A DNA stretch of 64,000 nt. Source: Saprospiraceae bacterium. Its GTDB lineage: Bacteria; Bacteroidota; Bacteroidia; Chitinophagales; Saprospiraceae. Made by a program: the position numbers and the translations under genes. How positions within the stretch are numbered: position 1 is the stretch's first letter; every line of letters starts with the position of its first letter. The notes under the pieces are model-generated. The model worked only from the letters and a program-made list of their open reading frames with translations, was not told the DNA's origin and searched no databases. This document shows positions 17,904 through 27,186 of the stretch, one piece after another. The stretch lies in the NCBI GenBank assembly GCA_016712145.1, contig JADJRO010000001.1, forward strand, positions 992,001 to 1,056,000. Reading direction: 5' to 3'.

Positions 17904-19976
17904 ATGAACAAACTTTTACTATTTCTTTTAGCCTTGACTTTTAATCTTAAGCTGGTTGCTCAGGATTGGACACCACTCAATGGACCAAAAGGCTATACCA
18001 TTTATTCCTACATCCTTTCCAGGACCTCAAATGAATTGTTTGTGTTGTCGGAAACAGGTGAAGTTCTGGTATCTAAAGACAAAGGCATTCATTGGCTTGA
18101 TCTATCAGATGGAATTATTTATGAAAATGAGTTTTTCAAGACTCTTACGAAGTTCCATGAGACCCAGGATGGCAGGCTGTTTCTACTTTATGCTAAACGA
18201 TTTTACAAATATGATGCTTCAAATAAGCGATGGTCCATCCAAAATGACAGTGTAAATTTTACGGATTATACCACTGGACCAGATGGCATCCTTTATGCTG
18301 GAAACAGCTCTAAATTTTACATTTCAAACGATGATGGGAATACATTTATTGAGAAAGCAAACTGGTCTGCTCCCAAACTTCAATTTGAATGCATGGGTTC
18401 AGGTAGAAATTTCGCAAAACTGGATACTCGTGCTGCCCTTAGAACTTTTCAGGATGATGGATCCGGAATGGATTCTATTCGCTTACCCGATGGTTTATGT
18501 GGAAAGATACTCTTTGACACCTTATCCGGCTATCTCATGAATTTTACCTCACTGGCACTTTATAAAACGAAAGACAAGGGAGTGCATTGGAACTTTGCAG
18601 ATTCACTCCGACTAAGCTATTTGGGCAATGTCCTGCGCAAACCGAATGGGGACATTTATAACCTCAATTCAATTATCCGATTTAGCCAGGATGGGGGTGA
18701 ATCCTGGAAACGCGACACAAGCATTAAAGCTTTAAAAAATTACCCGGCAGAATCCATTGCGGGAATTGAAAACGACAATAGCCTATTTATTTACCGCAAC
18801 GGTTTAAATTTTCAGGAACCTGATAAAGCACTGTTTAAATTTGTACTTCCCATTCAGCATCCTCAAGTTGATCTGTTTTTTACATATGCAGATAACACGA
18901 TTATATGTGGTTCTAATTATTCTAACATTTTCCAAAAATCTAAAGACAATGGCTTGACCTGGGAGCCTATATTCCCTAAAATAAACTTAGATTATTTTTT
19001 AGTTGATAAACAACTTGATAATAAAGGCAATTTATACTTTATTGAAGGCGAATTCATTGAAATCTTTAATTTCGAAACTGGAGTGTTTCAAACTAAAGCG
19101 CATCCATTCGATTGGAATAATTACAAAGGCGGATTTGTATCTAAGACAAATAAAATAGTTCTATTTGATGGCCGATCGCTTTATGTTTCAAGTGATGAAG
19201 CAAACAGCTGGAGCCAATATCCAGTAAGACAAGCGTTGGATTTATATACTATGCAATGTTCTGCAAGCGACTTACTTTATTACTATAAGCTGGATACTAT
19301 TTATTATTCCTTTGATTTTGGTAAAACCTGGTCTTACTTTTTAACAAAACAAGATGTCTTCAGAATAGAACTAGTATCAAAGAATAACATTTTTTATTGG
19401 TTAGAAAGAGATGGAAATATACTTAAATTTTATTCAAGTCCAGATTTTGGAAAGACCCAAATAGAAGAACCTGTGTTGCCAAATAATTGGCTTTTCAAAA
19501 TCGATGAATTTGATAGACATTTTTACCAATCAATAAAATCGGATACGTTTATTACGATTGTCGGACCTGGTACAGTTGATTATATTTCAGCTGACGGCCT
19601 GGACTATATAACTCGGGAATATGGATTGCTGCACGTTGACAATTCCTACATTTATTTTATCAGACCTCATAAACTGCCTTACCGAACTACAAAGAAAATT
19701 TCTAAGCTTACAATTCTTGATTCAAAGACTTCAGAAATAAGCATTATGCCAAATCCACTTTCTGAAACTGCTTTGATTAAACTACCAGAATCTTTTAATA
19801 ATTTAACTAAGACCTGGAATATCTATAGCATTACTGGCACTCTTACTTACACTTATAAAAATACTGAAAACAAATTACAGCTAAATGCTAATGAATTCTC
19901 AGAAGGTATTTATTTTATTCAAGTGATTACTGATTCAGGGGATAAAATTTGTGGGCGAATGGTGGTTGTTAAATGA
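17904..19976 (+). CDS. Secreted BNR/sortilin-like beta-propeller protein with T9SS C-terminal domain
   Basis: About 690 residues from the ATG at 17904; an in-frame TTG 18 bp upstream is less likely because MNKLLLFLLALTFNLKLVAQ is a complete signal peptide. The body has repeated Asp-box/BNR motifs (SKDKGIHWLD, SNDDGNTFIE, SQDGGESWKR, SKDNGLTWEP, SSDEANSWSQ, SFDFGKTWSY), the signature of sialidase/Vps10-type propellers, but no catalytic sialidase triad is apparent. The end (ISIMPNPLSETALIKLPESF through GIYFIQVITDSG to RMVVVK) is a type IX sorting domain. Likely a secreted or surface-bound structural/binding protein. Confidence 0.85.
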   Translation: MNKLLLFLLALTFNLKLVAQDWTPLNGPKGYTIYSYILSRTSNELFVLSETGEVLVSKDKGIHWLDLSDGIIYENEFFKTLTKFHETQDGRLFLLYAKRFYKYDASNKRWSIQNDSVNFTDYTTGPDGILYAGNSSKFYISNDDGNTFIEKANWSAPKLQFECMGSGRNFAKLDTRAALRTFQDDGSGMDSIRLPDGLCGKILFDTLSGYLMNFTSLALYKTKDKGVHWNFADSLRLSYLGNVLRKPNGDIYNLNSIIRFSQDGGESWKRDTSIKALKNYPAESIAGIENDNSLFIYRNGLNFQEPDKALFKFVLPIQHPQVDLFFTYADNTIICGSNYSNIFQKSKDNGLTWEPIFPKINLDYFLVDKQLDNKGNLYFIEGEFIEIFNFETGVFQTKAHPFDWNNYKGGFVSKTNKIVLFDGRSLYVSSDEANSWSQYPVRQALDLYTMQCSASDLLYYYKLDTIYYSFDFGKTWSYFLTKQDVFRIELVSKNNIFYWLERDGNILKFYSSPDFGKTQIEEPVLPNNWLFKIDEFDRHFYQSIKSDTFITIVGPGTVDYISADGLDYITREYGLLHVDNSYIYFIRPHKLPYRTTKKISKLTILDSKTSEISIMPNPLSETALIKLPESFNNLTKTWNIYSITGTLTYTYKNTENKLQLNANEFSEGIYFIQVITDSGDKICGRMVVVK

Positions 19977-20220
19977 ATCATGACACAATTGGTCGTCCTG
20001 CATAGGCTGAACGTATGGTTTGGGCATACTTCCTTTGTCTGAATCAGCCTGCCCGATCCGACTAATGATAATTTTTTTAATTGGAAATTTTTTGAATCAG
20101 GCGGGCGGGGACGCGCAGGATTTTGGCCTGACCTAGCTGCTTGATAATTTTGTATTTAACGAATGTACATTTTCGCTCAGGCAGGCGGGGATTCAGGAGA
20201 TTTATTTATTTTTACCATAA

Positions 20221-20303
20221 CCTCCAGTTACCGAAGGCCCGCCTGCTAAAATTAATCAACAAATTTTTAAGGTCGGGCAGGCGGGTCTTCGGTAACTGGT
20301 GGT
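20221..20303. repeat. 26-bp inverted repeat with GCAGGCGGG ends
   Basis: CCAGTTACCGAAGGCCCGCC (left arm, from 20224) and GGCGGGTCTTCGGTAACTGG (right arm) pair with one mismatch; the arms are extended by GCAGGC and a loop of about 30 AT-rich bases. Resembles a small hairpin mobile element or a strong RNA hairpin. Confidence 0.75.
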
Positions 20304-20380
20304 TTAAGAATCGATGTTTAATTTTAATATTATTGATTGAACCATTACAACATAACAGGATTGGAGCTTTGAATTCAACT

Positions 20381-20428
20381 AGTTAGACTTGGCTCAGAAA
20401 ATTTTCGCCGCACGCTGCATTTCGAACG
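20381..20428. repeat. Dispersed ~50-bp element, copy at 20.4 kb
   Basis: TAGTTAGACTTGGCTCAGAA followed by AATTTTCGCCGCACGCTGCA and TTTCGAACG; matches the element at 2030-2077 nearly throughout. Confidence 0.65.
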
Positions 20429-20482
20429 TCCTGATTTAATTTTATCTTTATTTGAATTAACTTCTATTTACTGCTTTCTTCT

Positions 20483-20522
20483 GCATCTCAAATACAGGGT
20501 TTAAACCCTGTATTTGAGATGC
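20483..20522. repeat. Perfect 40-bp palindrome
   Basis: GCATCTCAAATACAGGGTTT followed by its exact reverse complement. Shares the 16-base core CAGGGTTTAAACCCTG with the palindrome at 26876-26915. There is no T-run on either side, and the nearest gene end is over 500 bp away, so a simple terminator is unlikely. Confidence 0.9.
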
Positions 20523-20723
20523 TTGCTATCTATGATTTTATTTTATGTATCGCGATTTCAGGATTAAAAATTAGATTTGTATAACCAGAACAGGATTTAT
20601 TTATTAACTTGTATAGCTATTCTAGGATAAGACACCTTAACAAGAACATGGAAAATTAAAATAGACTTAATAAAATCATCCAATTATAAATTTAACCAAG
20701 TTAAGATTAAAAAAAAATACAGC

Positions 20724-22064
20724 ATGAGTAAATATCTATTAAATATATTACTTTTCACGGCAATCGGTTCACTATGCACCGCGCAGATAAAATTTCAAAA
20801 AATCAGCAGCCACCAAATGGTATTAGATCAATGTAAACTATCCCGGAAAATTATTTTTTATTTTATTGAATCAAGTAATTGTGGCAAATGTACTAAAATT
20901 GCAAAAGAAGGTTTAGATGATCCTGAACTTAGTAAACTTTTTAATACCACATTCTATAATATAAAAATTTCAACTAGAAGTACTTATTTTAATGAGCTTA
21001 CAAAGTTGTTTCCAAAAATAGAGTATTCCGGATTTGCCTTTATTACACCTGATAACTACTTAATTGAATACGTATCCTATACGACCAACTCCAAGCCTTA
21101 TTATAAAAATCTGACAAAAAACATATTGGAAAAAAATGCCCTGATCGAAAAAGCCTTATCATCTGATTTCAACAGCTCTACAGATTCACTTGATTACAAA
21201 TTCGTGGAAACTGAAATCTATCGGAACAACATATTGCAAAGGGCCACAGATAGCCTGGTCACATCTTATATCGCGAGAAAATACAAGGATTCCATGCTGA
21301 TAACGGATTTAGATGATGCTTTGCTGATCCTTAAAGCAGGATTGCCACTCCGCAATCCAATCAGAATGCGGTTGAAAAAATCCATCACCTCCATTCAAAA
21401 CGACAGTCTGTGGTATTCATTACCCTTAGAACAAAGAATAGCCATTAATGAACAAATAACAGAAAAATCTTTAAAAGAGGCTGTTAAGACTAAAGATAAA
21501 ATGTTTGCCTATGAGATTGCAGAATTTTATCAAAATATCAATTCCGATAAAGCCTGGGGTACCATCAATAATTTTAATGTACTGATTCGTTATTATACTG
21601 CATTAAAAGATACTGATCGAATCGTTTCCATGTCCAGATTTTTGGTTACCCATCTTGTGTCTATTATAGATAGCCAATGGATACATTCCAGGGCACTCTA
21701 TAATAATTTTGCAAACGAAGATCTATCAGACTATTTGTCCCAGATCAACCATTGTGTATGGAATGCATTAATCGTTTCAAAATCTGATAAATATTTCAAG
21801 GATATCGCATCAGTCATGAATACAACCCTAGCCTGGTTTAAATATGCCGGAACCAGCAGTGCCTATTTAAAAAATGCATATTACGACACCTTCGCGCATG
21901 TTTACTACCGACTAGGAGATTATGAAAAAGCACTCCAGTTGGAACAAGAGGCACTGGAGCTGTCAAAATCTACGGATAAGTCCAATGTCAAAAAAATTAA
22001 AAGGAAAATAGAATTTATGAAAAGAAAGGGGCCATGGAAGGAGATTGATTTTTTTGAGGAATAG
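20724..22064 (+). CDS. Secreted thioredoxin-fold protein with C-terminal helical/TPR region
   Basis: A 446-residue exported protein. Signal peptide MSKYLLNILLFTAIGSLCTAQ; residues about 25-130 resemble a thioredoxin-like domain with a CGKC redox motif in ESSNCGKCTKIAKEGLDDPE and a following FAFITPDNYLIEYVSYTT strand that lacks the usual cis-Pro context. The C-terminal half is all helical and ends with a TPR-like unit (YYDTFAHVYYRLGDYEKALQ then LEQEALELSK). Likely a periplasmic disulfide-handling or stress protein; a substrate cannot be named. It stands alone. Confidence 0.7.
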   Translation: MSKYLLNILLFTAIGSLCTAQIKFQKISSHQMVLDQCKLSRKIIFYFIESSNCGKCTKIAKEGLDDPELSKLFNTTFYNIKISTRSTYFNELTKLFPKIEYSGFAFITPDNYLIEYVSYTTNSKPYYKNLTKNILEKNALIEKALSSDFNSSTDSLDYKFVETEIYRNNILQRATDSLVTSYIARKYKDSMLITDLDDALLILKAGLPLRNPIRMRLKKSITSIQNDSLWYSLPLEQRIAINEQITEKSLKEAVKTKDKMFAYEIAEFYQNINSDKAWGTINNFNVLIRYYTALKDTDRIVSMSRFLVTHLVSIIDSQWIHSRALYNNFANEDLSDYLSQINHCVWNALIVSKSDKYFKDIASVMNTTLAWFKYAGTSSAYLKNAYYDTFAHVYYRLGDYEKALQLEQEALELSKSTDKSNVKKIKRKIEFMKRKGPWKEIDFFEE

Positions 22065-22617
22065 GGATTTAAAATAAAATTCCTGAATATGGATTCAGCT
22101 GTTTTTAACTTCGAAACAAATCAAATGCATTGATAGGATTGTTATTGAGGAAGGCTGCTTCCAAACAAGTTGGTAGGATTGGCTTTATGGCAAATATGAA
22201 AAATGTACAGAGTGAGTGTTCGGACAAAAATTAAGAACGCTTCTCTTCCGGTTTGCAGGAAATTTATGGATGTCGGACTCTGGTAGCACTTGGGATAGTT
22301 CTTCCGTTGTATAACTTTAAATAATTCAACAATACGCCCTACAACAGGCTAATTGCTTTCATTCAAATTAAATGCAGTTTTTTCTCATACTCCTATTCTT
22401 GGCGTAGAAATAGTTCAGTAGGCAATTATCAGTATTCAATTCTTGTCTCTTTTCTTCTATCAAATTTAAGACATAGGCGAAACCTACGCCTAGCTGAATA
22501 GTGGTTAGGAATTAGTGGTCAGTGGTCAGTTAATTTGGACTACACCATTTACAATTGGGAATAGCTTAAGCTATTCCCAATTATAAATGTAGATGCATTT
22601 GTGCTTTAAAATATTTC
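22065..22617. repeat. Intergenic region with repeats and palindrome
   Basis: No gene seen. Holds a lone ACATAGGCGAAACCTACGCC module (22471-22494), a GTGGTCAGTGGTCAG degenerate repeat (22497-22530) and a perfect 30-bp palindrome (22553-22582). 22065-22440 shows nothing recognisable. Confidence 0.6.
22553..22582. repeat. Perfect 30-bp palindrome
   Basis: AATTGGGAATAGCTT followed by its exact reverse complement, centred on AGCTTAAGCT, 36 bp beyond the stop codon of the large minus-strand gene. It could act as a terminator hairpin in RNA but is not followed by a T-run on the minus strand. Confidence 0.85.
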
Positions 22618-25600
22618 CTACTCCATTACCATGAGTTTGGCAATGGCGAGTTGTTTTCCTTGTTTTAATGTCTTGACAAAATATACACCGGATGGAATTC
22701 CTTTTAAATTTATCAAATTGCTTTCTGTTACAGGATAGTCTATTGCTATTTTACCCGTACTTGAAATCAATTTTATTAAATCGAAGGATTGATTGGATAC
22801 AATTTTAAAGTTTCCGTTTGATGGATTCGGTACGATGGTTAATTCATTTGATACCTTGCTATCGTTGTCAATACCGACAATTTCTTTGATCTCAAATAAT
22901 TTTTCTGAACTGAATGTATTGCCACATCCATCAACGACTGTCCAAATAATTTTATGTGTTCCTACCGGATATTTTCCACTTGCATTGAATGGATTGTTGG
23001 CATTGAAAGCGCGTGGATTGTCAGCTAGCGCAGGAACTTTTCCATCATTAAATTCTTGCAAACTGAGTGAGCCTACCTGATAATCATAACCTCCTGGATA
23101 TTTTCCGCTTCCATCGTTGAACTCATCTAATAAATAGCTAAACTGAAGCTCAGAAGCTAAAGTACAATTATCGACTCCAGAGGCTGATAAATCTATTGAT
23201 GCAAAACCACTGCTGTCTGCTGTTTGTGGTGTTGCTATAACAGTTAGCAAATCGGGTACGTCAGCGTCGTTGATATGAATGATCTGTTGATAAGTCCATT
23301 TCGCATCGAGCAATGCCAAAGTCGGTTCGTATTGATTCCAGTCTATGACAGACCATGTGCGGATCAATTTTAAACAGGCATCCGGACTGTTGGAAATCAA
23401 AGTATCTACATAGTCGACCGTAATCAGATTACAGTTTCGGTCATTGATTAAAATCAAACTTCCGAGTAAAGGATTTGCAGGACTCCAATCATCTCTGCAA
23501 TTCGCCAGAAGGATTGCTTGTCCGTCACAATTGCCTGGCCAGATCACATCATCCAAACTATCGCAAGCATTGTTTTTATTGATAAAAAATGGTTGACAAT
23601 CAACTACCCAAATGGTTTGTGTAGCGGTAACCGTAACGCCATTTGGACCATATGCTAATATGCGACGTGTGATTTTGCCTTGACCGCCTTTACGGAAATC
23701 TGTTACCTGAATTTCAGGAATGATTTCACAAGCACTCAATACATAGCCATCAAATCCCCATACCAATTCGTAAAAACGGTCCGGATGAATTGTGTCATAC
23801 AATGAATTTGAGTAATCACAAGCCCTGTTTGTCGCGGGTGGACTTGAAGGTGGTGGTCCGTTTACCGGTCCAGGATAGCCTGTAATGTCATTTTTTACAC
23901 AGAAATTAGGACATACTTTATCATAACTAATTACTTTATTTCGCAAGGATAAATCCGAAACGATTCTGCCAAATGTAGAATCATTTGGATCTGACAATTT
24001 GGAAATATCAATTGGAAAACTGCAACTCACAACGATATCTGGAGGAGAAACCAAGGTAGGCACACTGTTGTCTACAACTTCAACTAAAGCTATGCAATCG
24101 CTAAAATGATTGTGCAGCCTTCCTCCAGGCGCCATATCGGATGGCAATACCGGTCCAGCACCGGGATCCCGATCAAAAACACGTAAAACGATTGGTACCT
24201 TATTATCAACATCCGCACAACAGAAGGTAGCAAATTCATCAAAGTAAATTTGCGTTCCATCCAGATTGTCGTTGTCATCTCCATTGACTAAGACGCAATA
24301 ATTATTTGTAACATCTAAACTATCATCAGATCCATTGCTTGTTCCTTGCAATTGATCCAATCGAATGATTCTAAAATAAATAGTCGAATCACATTGTTCC
24401 GAACTTGATTTATTCATCCAATGCGCAAATACCTTTGCAACATTTTTGCCGGGTACTTGATTTATTGAAACCGTTACTTTTAATTTTTCTACACAAACTG
24501 CATTTGGTGGTGTATTGTCTTCAACCAGAATCACCGTTTCTTTATTGGAAATATTTCCACAACAATCACTGGCTATTATGGTTCCTGTATAAATTCCTTT
24601 TGGAAGATTGCTAAGAACAAAACCTGTGGTTTCATTTCCCGAAATATCACCTGCACTGCTACTGAATACATAGTGAATTTCATTTGAACAATTGTCTGTT
24701 AACCAGGGAACCAAAACTTCCCATCGGCCTTTACACGTCGATGGATCCAAGAAGACTTTTATGGTATCCGGATACAATATCTCAGGACCTTTTGTGTCTG
24801 TAATTTTTATTTTTTGTGTGTATACCAACATTTCTAAAGTACACCAATCCAATACGGTCCATTCCCGAAAAATATCATAACAACTCAAATTAGAAGTGGT
24901 GCAATTTGGGGTGGTATGCTCTACGATCGAATCTCTGAATGAAATATTGAGGTCGGCGCATTCAATCCCTGTTGGAAATCCAGTACCTTCCCAAAGGATG
25001 TGTTTATTAAAACCCCAACACAAAGGATCTGAATAGGACCAATCTTTATGCGTTGGATAATAAATGGTCTTTGGATTTGGATGTCCGAAATTTACATCCA
25101 AAGGATCTTCGATGCGATTCCATCCCAACACCCGAGGCAATCTTCTGTTTGGATAAATGTTTGGTTCAAGTGGATTGGCATACCAATGTGTAGAATCCAA
25201 TAAAAAACCATCAATGCAAAAAGGAGAATTGGCTATGTGACTGTTGACGTCAAATGCTTTATTATAAACCTCATCACAGTTTAATGCGTTCCGATCGGTT
25301 CCATCAAAATTTGGAGGTAAAATAATTTCAGTAATAGAAAGCAAGCTCACTTTAATTTGATGTTGGCATTCTGTTTTATTCCCTGAATTATCAGTCGCTA
25401 TCCATTTTCTGGTAATAATTCGATCATAACCCTCTATACAACCTCCGCGCACAACCTGATCGATGTAATTAAGAATGTAGTCATCGCAATTTTCATTAAC
25501 TAAAGGAATCCCCAGCGTTATTGGGCGGGTATCAACCGAACAATCCACGATGGTGTCAGCAGGACATTGAATCACAGGTGCAAGCGTATCCAACAAGATT

Positions 25601-26412
25601 AATGTACCCATACAAGTATTTCCAGTAAATGGATCTGTTAAAATGTATTTGATGGTTCGGCCCTTATCGCGGGTATCCACTTGAGCTCCATCCAAATTTA
25701 CCTGGCGGTCAATTTTTTGATTTGTAATCCAATCGCGCAATTCCAGATTTAAATATTCATTACAAGGTTTGAGTGCACTAAAATCAAGCAACCATTCTGG
25801 AAGTATGGTCAAAGTACAATCCTGATTTAAATACAGATTGACCTCAACATCCTTACAATCAAATTCCGGATCGTAAACACATTCACAATCCACCACCCAA
25901 ATGGTTTGAATATCAGAAACCACCAAGCCAGTGGAATCAAAGCCTTCAAAGATTCTAAGAATGGGACCTCGTCCATTTACCCGTTGATCGCTGATACGGA
26001 TTTTTATTGAATCTGAATCCAATGCTTCGTAATAACCATCCAATCCCCAGCTAAGGGTATAAACATCATCCGGATTGGTAATATCGTATAATTGGCTAAA
26101 CCAATCACAGGCAATTGAAGGAGCTGTAGAAAGAAAATTGGTATCCAATCCCGGGTATTTTGTATAAGGATTGGGAAGGCAATACGCAATGCAAACCAGG
26201 TCCTGTGTTGCGAGGTTTGCCCGATTGTTCTGGTCATCGTGCAATACACCAAATAGTGTATCCGTCCGATCCAACAAATTGGAAAAATCAAAAGAAAATC
26301 CTTTGCTCACGACGACATCAGTCGGAGCCACCAGGACAGGTGCTTGTGCATTTAAGGCCTGATTTCCCAGTACCCAGAGACCAAAAATTAGGAATGTCCG
26401 AAATTTTAACAT
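22618..26412 (-). CDS. Giant secreted HYR/Ig-like repeat protein with T9SS C-terminal domain
   Basis: A 1264-residue exported protein, the largest here. The signal peptide ends near LNAQ. The body is a chain of Ig-like modules with the HYR-type spacing (PVIQCPADTIVDCS, ENCDDYILNY, RKWIATDNSGNKTECQ, DNCSNEIHYVF, IIASDCCGN, VDGCGNTFS). Residues about 32-172 and 794-937 are clearly homologous to one another: both start DxVVS, contain CDxxxxLYD, WGxDGY, and end QTIWVVDC, which shows an internal duplication. The many paired cysteines suggest disulfide-stabilised extracellular modules. The last 75 residues (LTIVPNPSNGNFKIVSNQSF to LMVME) are a type IX sorting domain. Probably a cell-surface adhesin or structural protein. 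Confidence 0.85.
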   Translation of the reverse strand: MLKFRTFLIFGLWVLGNQALNAQAPVLVAPTDVVVSKGFSFDFSNLLDRTDTLFGVLHDDQNNRANLATQDLVCIAYCLPNPYTKYPGLDTNFLSTAPSIACDWFSQLYDITNPDDVYTLSWGLDGYYEALDSDSIKIRISDQRVNGRGPILRIFEGFDSTGLVVSDIQTIWVVDCECVYDPEFDCKDVEVNLYLNQDCTLTILPEWLLDFSALKPCNEYLNLELRDWITNQKIDRQVNLDGAQVDTRDKGRTIKYILTDPFTGNTCMGTLILLDTLAPVIQCPADTIVDCSVDTRPITLGIPLVNENCDDYILNYIDQVVRGGCIEGYDRIITRKWIATDNSGNKTECQHQIKVSLLSITEIILPPNFDGTDRNALNCDEVYNKAFDVNSHIANSPFCIDGFLLDSTHWYANPLEPNIYPNRRLPRVLGWNRIEDPLDVNFGHPNPKTIYYPTHKDWSYSDPLCWGFNKHILWEGTGFPTGIECADLNISFRDSIVEHTTPNCTTSNLSCYDIFREWTVLDWCTLEMLVYTQKIKITDTKGPEILYPDTIKVFLDPSTCKGRWEVLVPWLTDNCSNEIHYVFSSSAGDISGNETTGFVLSNLPKGIYTGTIIASDCCGNISNKETVILVEDNTPPNAVCVEKLKVTVSINQVPGKNVAKVFAHWMNKSSSEQCDSTIYFRIIRLDQLQGTSNGSDDSLDVTNNYCVLVNGDDNDNLDGTQIYFDEFATFCCADVDNKVPIVLRVFDRDPGAGPVLPSDMAPGGRLHNHFSDCIALVEVVDNSVPTLVSPPDIVVSCSFPIDISKLSDPNDSTFGRIVSDLSLRNKVISYDKVCPNFCVKNDITGYPGPVNGPPPSSPPATNRACDYSNSLYDTIHPDRFYELVWGFDGYVLSACEIIPEIQVTDFRKGGQGKITRRILAYGPNGVTVTATQTIWVVDCQPFFINKNNACDSLDDVIWPGNCDGQAILLANCRDDWSPANPLLGSLILINDRNCNLITVDYVDTLISNSPDACLKLIRTWSVIDWNQYEPTLALLDAKWTYQQIIHINDADVPDLLTVIATPQTADSSGFASIDLSASGVDNCTLASELQFSYLLDEFNDGSGKYPGGYDYQVGSLSLQEFNDGKVPALADNPRAFNANNPFNASGKYPVGTHKIIWTVVDGCGNTFSSEKLFEIKEIVGIDNDSKVSNELTIVPNPSNGNFKIVSNQSFDLIKLISSTGKIAIDYPVTESNLINLKGIPSGVYFVKTLKQGKQLAIAKLMVME

Positions 26413-27186
26413 AGACTATTATTTAAAATGAGTAATACAATATAATTACCTGGAAAGTCTGGCAAAATGGAAAGCAGACTATACCAAAAATAAGCAAATT
26501 AACCGGAAACCGGATTTATATTGAAAAAGGGTGACGGAGGTTGAATATCAAAGATACGTTAAATATTGGAATTTTCCAATACTGCTATGCTACGATGCTG
26601 TAATAATAAAATCGTGATCAACTCAACACAAATGCATTCCCCTCCCCGCTGGGCGTAGGTTCAGCCTACGTCCTGGAGTACATTCGAATGTAACACAATG
26701 TTAAGTTTAAAGTAATCGTGAGCATCAAGCTGGCTCAGCGGAGGAAAATGCTGCAATTCTGCAATGTTGCGATACTGCAATTCTACAATGCTGCAATGCA
26801 GGAATTAAACAATGTTCATTGAGATTCGTGGATTCAATAAAATATAGATTTTCTAAACAAAAATTAATTTAGCTAGCCTCCCAAATTCAGGGTTTAAACC
26901 CTGAATTTGGGAGGCAGAGGATAGCTGCTTGTTTTTTTGAATTCTTGTATTTTATTCTACATTGACCATTGCCAATTGAACATTGAGCATTGAAAATTAA
27001 AAAAGCTTGATTCAAAGAATTAATGCTCAATATACAATGCTCAATTCTCAATGACTAATTGGAATTCTGCATTAAACATGAATATTATATTGATTGTTAA
27101 TTTGCATTTATATATTTATTCATTTGGTATTTTGTTTTTAAAAATAAATTTCAGATAAATACTGAATATAAAATTAGCTTTGAATA
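26413..27186. repeat. Repeat-rich intergenic region between divergent genes
   Basis: No gene seen. Contains a CGCTGGGCGTAGGT/AGCCTACGTCC module (26647-26674), CTGCAATTCTGCAATG-type repeats (26750-26805), a perfect 40-bp palindrome (26876-26915) and a degenerate block of CATTGA/TCAATG words (26955-27065). Confidence 0.65.
26876..26915. repeat. Perfect 40-bp palindrome
   Basis: GCCTCCCAAATTCAGGGTTT followed by its exact reverse complement. Same length and same CAGGGTTTAAACCCTG core as 20483-20522, but different outer arms, i.e. the outer arms co-vary to keep pairing. Confidence 0.9.

Larger units (their letters stand above)
19977..20723. repeat. Repeat-rich intergenic region
   Basis: No gene seen. 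Contains GC-rich GGCGGGCGGGG/CAGGCAGGCGGGG modules (20099-20195), a 26-bp inverted repeat (20221-20303), a ~50-bp TTCGCCGCACG element (20381-20428) and a perfect 40-bp palindrome (20483-20522). Confidence 0.65.

Noticed and set aside
24090..24880. Several short frames over the giant HYR-like gene
   Set aside because: Shadows of the long coding frame; composition does not look like protein.
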